Translations under genes and position numbers: made by a program | Shown here: positions 52,784-61,580 of the stretch, piece after piece | Layout of the letters: every line of letters starts with the position of its first letter | How positions within the stretch are numbered: position 1 is the first letter of the stretch | Notes under the pieces: generated by a model | Told to the model about the DNA's origin: nothing | Seen by the model: only the letters and a program-made list of their open reading frames with translations | Database searches by the model: none | DNA from: an uncultured Lachnospiraceae bacterium | Lineage (GTDB): Bacteria; Bacillota; Clostridia; Lachnospirales; Lachnospiraceae | Direction: 5' to 3' | NCBI GenBank assembly: GCA_947567595.1 | Contig: CANOMQ010000001.1 | Coordinates: 1 to 64,000, forward strand | Length of the DNA stretch: 64,000 nucleotides

Positions 52784-54082
52784 ATGATTAAGACATCTGT
52801 AATTGTTCCGGTATACAATACACAGGCATATCTTGAGGAATGCTTTGACAGTATTTTTGCCCAGACACAGAAAGAAATAGAAGTCATAGCAGTAAACGAT
52901 GGTTCTACGGATGACAGCTTATCGGTGCTGGAAAAAATAAAAGAGCGATATCCCGAACTGCAAATTATCAATCAGAAAAATCAGGGACCCGGTCAGGCAA
53001 GGAATACCGGAATGAAACTGGCAAAAGGAGAATACATCTATTTTTGCGATTCCGATGATTTTCTGTGCAACTGCAATGCATTGGAACGATGTTATCAGTA
53101 TGCGGCAAAGAATGGTCTTGATGTCGTGATGTTTGACGCGGAAATTTGTGGGGATTTGTACGGCGGAAAGAAAAACTTCTATGACAGAAAGGATATCATT
53201 GAGACACCATATGAACCTATGAGCGGCGAAGCGTTTATAATAAACAATTTCAGAAAGGCATTCTGTCCGTCGCCGGATTTAATATACATCAGGGCGGAAT
53301 TCCTCTCGGAACAGGATATCTATTTTAAGAAAAACGTATATTATGAGGATAATTTGTTTTACGGTATGCTTATGCTCCATGCAAAGCGTGTGATGTATCT
53401 GCCGGAACGATACTATGGGAGACGATATCGACAGGATTCCATCATGACTTCTGTATTTGATAAAAGACACCTGCAGGATGCACTTGTAGTGTTTGAGGCA
53501 ATGAACGAACTGGAATGCGGTGGAGAAATCAAAAAGATATATCAGGAGATTGCAGTGGATAATATGAAGGCATTATTGGAATTAGCAATGCAAAATAATC
53601 TATTTGAAGATAAAGATAATGCAAAAAAAATATATGAAGTTGCGCGAACTGTATGCGGCAGAGAATCGTACCGGGAATCGGATATCCTATATCAGAGCGC
53701 TAGGATATATGGGAAAGAAGATAGAGACTTGGAAAACATAAGAAATGATAATTTAAAAATGCTTCTAAGCAAACTTATGTTTGATAGTGGGGATGCTGTA
53801 ATCGGAATATATGGAATCGGAAAAGAGGCACAACGTCTGTTTAGAGAATACGAAAAAGTTTTCGGTTCAATAAAAGCAAAATTGATATATATCATGTCAA
53901 ATCCTGAAAACAGAGTTTTCAGAAATCAAAAAGTAATTGGCATTTCAGAGATTGCAGAACAGGAGCCGGAATACATCCTGATTACGTCAGCTTCGTACGA
54001 ACAGGAAATGGAGAAAACGGTTACTGGATTATATGGTGATCAATTCAAACTTGTTAAGTTGTGTGGTGACTTACGTTTTTAA
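52784..54082 (+). CDS. GT2 glycosyltransferase + Rossmann module
   Basis: 432 residues. GT-A domain: TSVIVPVYNTQAYLEECFDS, AVNDGSTDDSLSVLE, GPGQARNTGM and FCDSDDFL. A helical middle region leads to the module at about 339-432 (IGIYGIGKEAQRLFREYEK, LIYIMSNPENRVF, YILITSA). The Gly loop lacks its third Gly. ATG 52784 is used; GTG 52781 directly before it is an alternative. Confidence 0.8.
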   Translation: MIKTSVIVPVYNTQAYLEECFDSIFAQTQKEIEVIAVNDGSTDDSLSVLEKIKERYPELQIINQKNQGPGQARNTGMKLAKGEYIYFCDSDDFLCNCNALERCYQYAAKNGLDVVMFDAEICGDLYGGKKNFYDRKDIIETPYEPMSGEAFIINNFRKAFCPSPDLIYIRAEFLSEQDIYFKKNVYYEDNLFYGMLMLHAKRVMYLPERYYGRRYRQDSIMTSVFDKRHLQDALVVFEAMNELECGGEIKKIYQEIAVDNMKALLELAMQNNLFEDKDNAKKIYEVARTVCGRESYRESDILYQSARIYGKEDRDLENIRNDNLKMLLSKLMFDSGDAVIGIYGIGKEAQRLFREYEKVFGSIKAKLIYIMSNPENRVFRNQKVIGISEIAEQEPEYILITSASYEQEMEKTVTGLYGDQFKLVKLCGDLRF

Positions 54083-54102
54083 TCAATAAAGAGGAAATGA
54101 TT

Positions 54103-55317
54103 ATGAAACTCATTTTATTTGGAGCCGGAAACATTGGGGAAGAGGCACTTTCTTATTTTGGAAGGAACAACGTTTTTTGCTTTTGTGATAACAGGATTAC
54201 AGGCAGTGACGAAGGGGAACGGTTTGACATAAAAATCATTTCTTTTCAGAAATTGAAAGAGATATACGAATCATATATCATCGTGGTCTGCGTGGGAAGC
54301 AGTTATGTCATGGAAGTGTGTAATCAATTAGATGAAGCAGGAATGAAAAGCTACTTTGACTACAGCCTCTTAAAGCGTGAGAAGATGCTGCCTGAAAATG
54401 CGCAGGAGCTGATTAAGCTTTTACAGGACAAAGAGGAAAGAAATGCAATCCCTCTCCAGTGCTATCGAAAATCACTGGACAGCGCAAGAAGACAGTTGGA
54501 ATATTTGAAAAAACATGCAGATATTACGACATTAAAGCCCGCGACAGGAAAGCTAAGGGAAAAACAAATTATTTTAACACACTTAGCAGAGGAATTTTTT
54601 GAATACACGAGTGAATTAAATATAAAACCGTTTTTAGCGTATGGGAGTCTGATTGGGGCAGTTCGACATCAGGGATTTGTTCCGTGGGATGACGATTTGG
54701 ACTTTGCGATTATGAGAAGTGACTATGAGCGACTAATGGAGTTTGCGCATGAAAACTGCACTGTTGCGTGCTATGACGGGGATTGTGATGATATTTGTGG
54801 TTTGGAGGCAAGCGTGTACGAGATACTGGAACAATATCCAAATCGTTATTTGATTTACGTAGGTGCAGATACAACCAAGATCTATAAGCAGACGCCAGAG
54901 AGGGCATATAAGATAATGGATTTATGGGTCTATGATTTTTATAAGAACGATTACAGTATAGCGGAACATATGCGTTATCTTGGGGAGCTGTCAGAAAAGA
55001 AACATCAAATGAAAAGTGTAAAGGCTGTTGTCGATTTCCTGAAAAACGAGCGTGAATATAAGGGTGTGATAAGCATTGAGAAAACGCGCAATATCTTTCC
55101 CGGAATTGATAACTGGGGTGGGTATCCGGGACTGAAAAATGCGAGCAGATGGATTTCTTTTGACGATGTTTTTCCACTTAAAAAGGCGCGTTTTGAACAT
55201 ACCGAATTTTGGATGCCGAAAGACGCAGAAACGGTTTTGAGCTTCGGATATCAAAATTACATGGAATTTCCACATGACATAGGATTAAACAGTCATAGTG
55301 GGGAGTATGCTGATTAA
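54103..55317 (+). CDS. Rossmann module + LicD-family phosphotransferase
   Basis: 404 residues. The module is N-terminal (LILFGAGNIGEEALSYFG, FCFCDNRITGSDEG). From about residue 160 the protein is LicD-like: FLAYGSLIGAVRHQGFVPWD, DDLDFAIMRSDYERLMEFA (metal Asp residues), later WGGYPG. LicD proteins place phosphocholine or related phospho-alcohols on glycans. This would fit transfer of the polyol-phosphate predicted from the 60-62 kb genes. ATG 54103 is preferred over 54097 because it is 8 bases from GAGG. Confidence 0.8.
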   Translation: MKLILFGAGNIGEEALSYFGRNNVFCFCDNRITGSDEGERFDIKIISFQKLKEIYESYIIVVCVGSSYVMEVCNQLDEAGMKSYFDYSLLKREKMLPENAQELIKLLQDKEERNAIPLQCYRKSLDSARRQLEYLKKHADITTLKPATGKLREKQIILTHLAEEFFEYTSELNIKPFLAYGSLIGAVRHQGFVPWDDDLDFAIMRSDYERLMEFAHENCTVACYDGDCDDICGLEASVYEILEQYPNRYLIYVGADTTKIYKQTPERAYKIMDLWVYDFYKNDYSIAEHMRYLGELSEKKHQMKSVKAVVDFLKNEREYKGVISIEKTRNIFPGIDNWGGYPGLKNASRWISFDDVFPLKKARFEHTEFWMPKDAETVLSFGYQNYMEFPHDIGLNSHSGEYAD

Positions 55318-55342
55318 ACTTTTATAACACATGGGGAACAAA

Positions 55343-56596
55343 ATGAGAGAACCTATCGTATCAATTATAATTCCTGTATACAATGCACAGGCATACATAA
55401 AACAATGTCTGAACAGTCTGTTAGAACAGACCTATCCATATTATGAAATCATTTGTGTAGATGACGGCTCAACAGATCAGTCGTTTGCAATTTTAAAAGA
55501 GTATGAAAAAAAGGATAACAGAATATCTGCAATAGCGCAGAAAAATCAATTCGCCGGAGTGGCAAGAAACAAAGGAATGGAACAGGCAACCGGCAAATAT
55601 CTGCTTTTTTTAGATGCCGATGATTTTTTCCGCGCTGATATGCTGGAACAGGCAGTCCGTAAGGCAGAAGAGGGGAATACGCAGATACTGGTATTCGATT
55701 CTTATCGGTTTGACAATAAATTGCAAAAGGTAATGCATGATTCATGGAGGGTGTTGGTAAAAGAACTGTTTGGTACCGGAGTAAAATCGGCACGGGAACT
55801 GTCAGATGTAATATTTGGTTTTACAACGCCATCACCGTGGAATAAATTGTTTTTGCGGGAATACATACAAAAAAATAATTTAGAATTTCAGCCACTTCAA
55901 AGAACAAATGATTTGTTTTTCGTCTATTCCGCACTTGCCAGTGCAGATAGAATCGGAATTTTAGATGAGAAATTAGTGTATTACAGAATGAATAATGCTG
56001 CAAGCCTGCAAGGGAGCCTGGATGATACGCCGGTAGCGTTTGCCGAGGCATTGTCTGCCCTGAAAACATTTTTAATGGAAAAAGACATCTGGAATACATT
56101 TCGTGGGAGTTTTCATAATATGGCGTCTGCTGTCTGTGTTAACAACTTAACAATTGTAAAATCTGAGAAAATTTACAGGCAGCTTTATGAATTGTTAAAG
56201 AATGAGATTATCCCTGATTTGGAAATCCAGACGGATATGATAAACGGTCAATTAAAACAAGCTATCGGGGCGGGAGAACGGCTAACCATCTATGGTGCCG
56301 GAGCTGTTGCAACAGCGTTGATACGGTATCTTCTGATTGTTTGTAATTATAAGACGGAACAAATAAAAGTTGCGGTGACTGCCGCGTCGAATAATATGCC
56401 TTCCATCTACAATATAGAAATAAAAGAAATTGATGCATTATGTTTGGATAAAGAAAATGATTTGGTGGTTATAGCTGTCTCTGAGGAAAGCCGGCAGAGA
56501 GAAATAGAGCATTATCTGCATGAGAAGGATTTTAAGAATATTTTGAAAATCGGCTATGGTGGGATAATCGAACTATTGAAGGGCACGGAACATTAA
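55343..56596 (+). CDS. GT2 glycosyltransferase + Rossmann module
   Basis: 417 residues. GT-A part: VSIIIPVYNAQAYIKQCLNS, CVDDGSTDQSFAIL, GVARNKGMEQATG and FLDADDFFRADML. Module at about 313-417 (LTIYGAGAVATALIRYLL, VAVTAASNNMPSIYNIE, LVVIAVS). It shares its overall design with the enzyme at 52784. ATG 55343 has GGGGA 6 bases upstream; ATG 55331 is also in frame. Confidence 0.8.
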   Translation: MREPIVSIIIPVYNAQAYIKQCLNSLLEQTYPYYEIICVDDGSTDQSFAILKEYEKKDNRISAIAQKNQFAGVARNKGMEQATGKYLLFLDADDFFRADMLEQAVRKAEEGNTQILVFDSYRFDNKLQKVMHDSWRVLVKELFGTGVKSARELSDVIFGFTTPSPWNKLFLREYIQKNNLEFQPLQRTNDLFFVYSALASADRIGILDEKLVYYRMNNAASLQGSLDDTPVAFAEALSALKTFLMEKDIWNTFRGSFHNMASAVCVNNLTIVKSEKIYRQLYELLKNEIIPDLEIQTDMINGQLKQAIGAGERLTIYGAGAVATALIRYLLIVCNYKTEQIKVAVTAASNNMPSIYNIEIKEIDALCLDKENDLVVIAVSEESRQREIEHYLHEKDFKNILKIGYGGIIELLKGTEH

Positions 56597-56608
56597 AAGG
56601 ATAAGAAC

Positions 56609-58003
56609 ATGAAATATTTAATTTTCGGTACGGGTGATTATTACAACCGATACAAGAAATGGTTTCATCAGCATGATGTTTTGGCGCTGCTGGATAATTC
56701 GGTGCAAAAACATCATACGGTGATAGACGGAATAGAAGTTTTACCGCCGGAAGAAGGGGTGAGGCTTCGCTATGACATCATTGTTATTTTGAGCTTTTAT
56801 GTAAAATCAATGAAACAGCAGCTAGTTTCTCTTGGGGTAGACAAAAAGAAAATTTATCATTTCTATGATTTGCATCAATTGCTGTCTCAAAGCGTTATCA
56901 GAAGACCTATGCAGTTTTTTTCTTATGCACAGGAAATTGTAGAAAATCAGGCTAAAATCAGAAATAAAATCGTATTGATGTCAAATGAACTGACACTGGG
57001 GGGACCTCCAATTGCCTTATTTCATGCAGCATTATGTTTAAAAAAACAAGGGTATCCCGTAGTATATGCTTCGATGATAGACGGACCATTAAAGGAAAAA
57101 CTTCTGGAACAGGACATTCCTGTACTCATTGATGAAAATTTACAGATTGCAACAATGGAGGAGACAGAATGGGTGCATTCCTTTTCCCTGATAGTGTGCA
57201 ATACCTTGAACTTTCATGTTTTTCTTTCGGAAAGGAATACGGAAATCCCGGTGATATGGTGGCTGCATGATGCCCGGTTTTTTTATGATGGTGTGAACAG
57301 GAAGCAGATTGAAAAAATAAATTTGGAAAACTTGAAAGCGCTTTCTGTAGGCCCGGTTCCCAAAGCTGCCATAAAGGAATTTATTCCAGCCATACAATGC
57401 GAGGAATTGCTGTATGGGGTTGAAGATAAGAACGATGTGGGAAGAACGGAAAGCAGAGAAAAGCTCCGATTCATCACAATAGGCTTTTTGGAGGATATCA
57501 AGGGACAGGATATATTGATAGAAGCAATTAAAATGTTATCAATGGAAATGCGTAATCAGTGTGAATTTTATATCGTAGGACATAATGAGACGCTATTTGG
57601 GGAGAAACTCAAAAATGCCAGTATGGATTTAGGGGAAGTATTTTTTACGGGGTGTGTCAATCGCGCACAGATTCATCAGATGCTAAGTGAATCCGATGTG
57701 CTGATTTGTCCGTCAAGGCAGGACTCGATGCCGACAGTAGCAGCAGAAGCCATGATGCATTTTGTACCCTGTATTGTCTCAGATGTCACGGGGACGGCAG
57801 CGTATCTTCACGATGGAGCAGATGGATTTCTTTTCCCAAGTCAGAATGCACGGATACTTGCAGAGAAAATAGAGTGGTGCATGGCAAATAAAAAAGAATT
57901 AAAAAGGATTGGCAAAAAAGCAAGAGGGGTATATGAAAACATTTTTTCGATGTCTGTTTTTGAGAAGAAATTTTTGAAAATTGTGCAGGAGACATTGAAA
58001 TGA
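56609..58003 (+). CDS. Rossmann module + GT4 glycosyltransferase
   Basis: 464 residues. The module is N-terminal (YLIFGTGDYYNRYKKWF, LALLDNSVQKHHTVIDG). From about 110 the protein is a GT-B transferase: VLMSNELTLGGPPIALFHAA, WWLHDARFFYDGV, TIGFLEDIKGQDILIEAI. In the donor site the first Glu of the EX7E motif is Asp (QDSMPTVAAEAMM). AAAGGA precedes the ATG. Confidence 0.75.
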   Translation: MKYLIFGTGDYYNRYKKWFHQHDVLALLDNSVQKHHTVIDGIEVLPPEEGVRLRYDIIVILSFYVKSMKQQLVSLGVDKKKIYHFYDLHQLLSQSVIRRPMQFFSYAQEIVENQAKIRNKIVLMSNELTLGGPPIALFHAALCLKKQGYPVVYASMIDGPLKEKLLEQDIPVLIDENLQIATMEETEWVHSFSLIVCNTLNFHVFLSERNTEIPVIWWLHDARFFYDGVNRKQIEKINLENLKALSVGPVPKAAIKEFIPAIQCEELLYGVEDKNDVGRTESREKLRFITIGFLEDIKGQDILIEAIKMLSMEMRNQCEFYIVGHNETLFGEKLKNASMDLGEVFFTGCVNRAQIHQMLSESDVLICPSRQDSMPTVAAEAMMHFVPCIVSDVTGTAAYLHDGADGFLFPSQNARILAEKIEWCMANKKELKRIGKKARGVYENIFSMSVFEKKFLKIVQETLK

Positions 58004-58025
58004 TAATTGGGTGGGAGTCACACGA

Positions 58026-60122
58026 ATGAATTTAGAGGAAGCAAAATTATTTGCGAAGTTTCAAAACAAAAAAATAGCATTATATGGTTTGGGCACGGAA
58101 ACGGAAAGAGTATTAGAAAACTTGGACGATAAGGATACAATTACAGGACTACTTGATAGTTATAGGGAAGAAGGCAGATTGTATGGAAAACCAATCATTT
58201 CTCTTTATGATGCGGTTCAAACGGGGGTTCAATTAATCATTGTAGTAGCGCGCCCGGGCTCCTGCAGGGCAATTACGAGGAAGATTGGTGCTACATGCAG
58301 GGAACATGATATTGCTTTGATGGATATTCGCGGCAAAGACTTGCTTGCAGAGAATAGAATATCCTATGAATTTACTAACATTTGTGGAGTAACAAAATCA
58401 GAGTTAAAAGAAAAAATACAGAACTTTGATATTATCAGTTTTGACTTGTTTGATACGCTTGTTATGCGAAAGACGTTATTCTCTGATGATGTTGCAGATT
58501 ATGTGAATTGTCGTTTGCAGGAAAAAGGTATTTATATAGAAGATTTTGCCAAAAAGAGATTAGAAAGTGAAAAACGATTATCTAAAAATACGGCACCTAC
58601 ACTTGTTGAAATTTATGAAAATATGCTTGATAAAATGGACAGTAGCATCAGTGATGATGTCACGGCAGAAAAGCTGGCATCGTTAGAGTGGACAATTGAC
58701 TTTGATTTGTTAACACCGAGGAAGGATGTATGTAGTATTTTTAAAGATGCTGTTGATAATGGAAAAAGGGTATATATTCTTTCTGATACATATTACAATA
58801 AAACGCAGCTTAGTCGCATACTGAAAAAATGTGGTATCACAAAGTGTACGGATATCATATCTTCAAGTGATTATAAAACCGGAAAAATACAAGAGCTATA
58901 TGGAGTCTTGAAAAAGAAAGAACAGGCAAAGCGTTACCTTCATATTGGAGACGATATTGTGGCAGATGTGGAGAGTGCCCACAGATGGGGATTTGAGACA
59001 TGCAGGCTGTTTAGTGGGATTGACTTGTTAGATTCTGTGGGAAATTTAGGCTTAACAGACCATATGATTACCTTATCGGAGCGGTTAAAAGTTGGAATGT
59101 TTGTTTCCCGAATATTTAACAGTCCTTTCCAGTTTGAGAATGCGGACAGGCGTATTCGGATATCGGATGCATATGATATTGGTTATTTGTTGTGTGCTCC
59201 TGTGATTAGTGATTTTGTATTTTGGTTTTATCATCAGACAACGGAGTATCCATTTCAAAACATATGGTTTAGTGCAAGGGATGGTTATTTGATTAAGAAA
59301 ATGTATTCCTATATACAGAGATTACAGAATCGAAAGGATGAGTCCGTATACTTTATGACATCTCGAACTGCCGCAATCCGGGCAGGAGTACGCAATGAAG
59401 ATGATATTCGCTATGTGGATGATATGAAGTTTAGTGGTTCTTTAGAGGAAAATTTAAAACAACGTTTTGGGATTTATGTAGATGAGCTTGATGAAACAAA
59501 TATAGATGAGCGTGAAAATGGACTGATGAGATATAAAAAGCCGATTATAAGAAAAGCAGAGGAAGCGTATAAGAATTATAAAATGTATCTGAACCAGTTG
59601 CATATTATGGCAGGGGATATCGCTTTTTTTGATTTTGTAGCGAAGGGAACGAGCCAGATGTATATACAGAGACTGGTTGATAATCATATAAAAGGATTTT
59701 ATTTTTATCAGTTGGAAGCAGAATACATGAAGGATAAAGGACTTGATATCTGTTCGTTTTATGCGAATGGAAAAGAGGAATCATGTGCTATTTTTGACGA
59801 CTATTATATTATTGAAACACTTCTTACGGCGCCGCATCCATCTGTATGCGGTTTTGATGAAAATGGAAAACCTGTTTATGCAATTGAAACAAGACAAGCT
59901 GATGATATACGTTGTTTAGAAAAAGCACAGGAAGGCATTATGGATTACTTTAGAACTTATATAGAATTATGTCCTGAGTCAGAGCGGTTAGAAAACCGGA
60001 AACTGGACGAGATTATTTTGAAGCTGGTACATGGAATTTCAATTACAGACACTCATTTTTTGAATCTCATAGTAGAGGATCCGTTTTTTAATAGAATGAC
60101 GAATGTAGTGGATGTGATATAG
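58026..60122 (+). CDS. Rossmann module + HAD-type hydrolase with large C-terminal domain
   Basis: 698 residues. The module spans about 16-110 (IALYGLGTETERVLENL, GLLDSYREEGRLYGKPI). A HAD phosphatase-like domain starts near 138: SFDLFDTLVMRK (motif I), YILSDTYYNKTQL (motif II) and HIGDDIVADVESA (motif IV). Residues about 370-698 form a C-terminal domain with FSARDGYLIKKMY and FFDFVAKGTSQMYIQRL. This matches large HAD proteins found in surface-glycan loci whose exact reaction is unclear. ATG 58026 has GGGAG 9 bases upstream. Confidence 0.65.
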   Translation: MNLEEAKLFAKFQNKKIALYGLGTETERVLENLDDKDTITGLLDSYREEGRLYGKPIISLYDAVQTGVQLIIVVARPGSCRAITRKIGATCREHDIALMDIRGKDLLAENRISYEFTNICGVTKSELKEKIQNFDIISFDLFDTLVMRKTLFSDDVADYVNCRLQEKGIYIEDFAKKRLESEKRLSKNTAPTLVEIYENMLDKMDSSISDDVTAEKLASLEWTIDFDLLTPRKDVCSIFKDAVDNGKRVYILSDTYYNKTQLSRILKKCGITKCTDIISSSDYKTGKIQELYGVLKKKEQAKRYLHIGDDIVADVESAHRWGFETCRLFSGIDLLDSVGNLGLTDHMITLSERLKVGMFVSRIFNSPFQFENADRRIRISDAYDIGYLLCAPVISDFVFWFYHQTTEYPFQNIWFSARDGYLIKKMYSYIQRLQNRKDESVYFMTSRTAAIRAGVRNEDDIRYVDDMKFSGSLEENLKQRFGIYVDELDETNIDERENGLMRYKKPIIRKAEEAYKNYKMYLNQLHIMAGDIAFFDFVAKGTSQMYIQRLVDNHIKGFYFYQLEAEYMKDKGLDICSFYANGKEESCAIFDDYYIIETLLTAPHPSVCGFDENGKPVYAIETRQADDIRCLEKAQEGIMDYFRTYIELCPESERLENRKLDEIILKLVHGISITDTHFLNLIVEDPFFNRMTNVVDVI

Positions 60123-60164
60123 TACATGTTTATAATCTATAATCAAATTATAGGAGAGAGATAT

Positions 60165-60833
60165 ATGGTTTTTGAACTTACCGCATCATTGATGTGTGCT
60201 AATTATGGCAATTTGGAAAAAGAAATAAGAGAATTGGATGAGGGCGGCATTGACTCATTCCATATAGATATCATGGACGGCAGATTTGTACCAAACTTTG
60301 CGATGTCCTTAAATGACATGAAATACATAGCAGGAGCGACAAAAAAGCCGCTTGATGTACATTTGATGATAGAGCATCCAAACAATCGTGTGGAGATATT
60401 TTTAAGAAATTTGAGAAAGGGTGACACGGTCTACATTCACCCAGAAGCGGAATATCATCCATCGACAACCTTACAGAAAATCATTGATGCAGGAATGATA
60501 CCGGGCATTGCAATCAATCCGGGGACAAGCATTGAAACGGTATACGAAATGCTGCGCATTGTCAGGAAAGTGCTTGTTATGACCGTAAATCCCGGCAATG
60601 CGGGACAGATGTACATGCCCTATGTCGGGAAAAAAATAGACAAGCTTCTCCTGTTAAAGGAGGAGATGGGTTTCAAGGCATACTGGGACGGGGCGTGCAG
60701 TGCGGACAAGATTTTGAAGTTTGCGCCGAAGGGGATTGACGGGTTTGTGCTTGGAACGACACTTCTTTTTGGGAAAAACAGACCTTATGGGGAGATTATC
60801 CGGGAAATCCACAGCTATTGTGACGATATTTAG
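60165..60833 (+). CDS. Ribulose-phosphate 3-epimerase-like protein
   Basis: TIM-barrel pentulose-phosphate epimerase, 222 residues. LTASLMCANYGNLEKEIREL, HIDIMDGRFVPNF (catalytic Asp), DVHLMIEHPNNR (metal His), MTVNPGNAGQMYMPY (phosphate loop). The second catalytic Asp is in YWDGACSADK, where normal Rpe has DGGI. The variant loops suggest a dedicated member making xylulose 5-phosphate, or a related ketose phosphate, for the two genes that follow. GGAGAG precedes ATG 60165. Base composition rises to the GC-rich type within this gene. Confidence 0.75.
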   Translation: MVFELTASLMCANYGNLEKEIRELDEGGIDSFHIDIMDGRFVPNFAMSLNDMKYIAGATKKPLDVHLMIEHPNNRVEIFLRNLRKGDTVYIHPEAEYHPSTTLQKIIDAGMIPGIAINPGTSIETVYEMLRIVRKVLVMTVNPGNAGQMYMPYVGKKIDKLLLLKEEMGFKAYWDGACSADKILKFAPKGIDGFVLGTTLLFGKNRPYGEIIREIHSYCDDI

Positions 60834-60846
60834 GGGAGGCGCGGCA

Positions 60847-61569
60847 ATGGCGATTGCGTTGATTTTATCAGGCGGAAGCGGAACCCGTCTCGGGTCGGAC
60901 ATTCCAAAGCAGTACATAAAGGTTTATGACAGGCGTGTCATTTCCTACTGCATAGAACGGGTTTGTGGTCATGCAGGGATTGACGGGATACAGATTGTGG
61001 CGGCGCCGCAGTGGCACGGGACGATACAGGAATGTATGCAGCAATACGATAAAAACGGGAAGTTTCGCGGTTTTTCTGCTCCGGGTGAAAACAGGCAGCT
61101 TTCCATCTATAACGGGCTTGTAGATATCAGGAAATATGCGGACGATTTTGACACGGTATTAATCCACGACGCGGCACGACCGCTACTTTCGGCACAGATG
61201 ATAACGCAGTGCCTCAAGGCGGTTCAGGGGCACGACGGCGTGGTTCCCGTGCTTCCGATGAAGGACACGGTCTACCGGAGCGTGGACGGCAGGAAAATAA
61301 GCGCGCTGGTAAGCCGTAGCGAGATCTACGCGGGACAGGCACCGGAGGTATTTAAAATCGGGGCATATCATGAAGCAAACAGAGTGCTTTTCCCTGATAA
61401 AATATTAACAATAAATGGCTCGACGGAGCCTGCGGTGATGGCGGGACTGGATATGGTCATGATATCAGGCGACGAAGGGAACTTCAAGATTACGACCCCG
61501 GAAGACTTGGAACGCTTCAGGGAGATTGTAAAAAAACAAAAGGAAGAGGAACGATATCCGGAAGGCTGA
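60847..61569 (+). CDS. Pentitol/ribitol-5-phosphate cytidylyltransferase-like (TarI/IspD family)
   Basis: 240 residues. ALILSGGSGTRLGSDIPKQY forms the CTP-binding loop, HDAARPLLSAQMI and VLPMKDTVYRS are conserved IspD/TarI elements, and FKITTPEDLERF ends the domain. Being next to an Rpe-like and a sugar-alcohol dehydrogenase-like gene, it most likely makes a CDP-pentitol rather than CDP-methylerythritol. ATG 60847 has GGGGAGG about 7-8 bases upstream. Confidence 0.8.
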   Translation: MAIALILSGGSGTRLGSDIPKQYIKVYDRRVISYCIERVCGHAGIDGIQIVAAPQWHGTIQECMQQYDKNGKFRGFSAPGENRQLSIYNGLVDIRKYADDFDTVLIHDAARPLLSAQMITQCLKAVQGHDGVVPVLPMKDTVYRSVDGRKISALVSRSEIYAGQAPEVFKIGAYHEANRVLFPDKILTINGSTEPAVMAGLDMVMISGDEGNFKITTPEDLERFREIVKKQKEEERYPEG

Positions 61570-61580
61570 AAGGGGAACAT

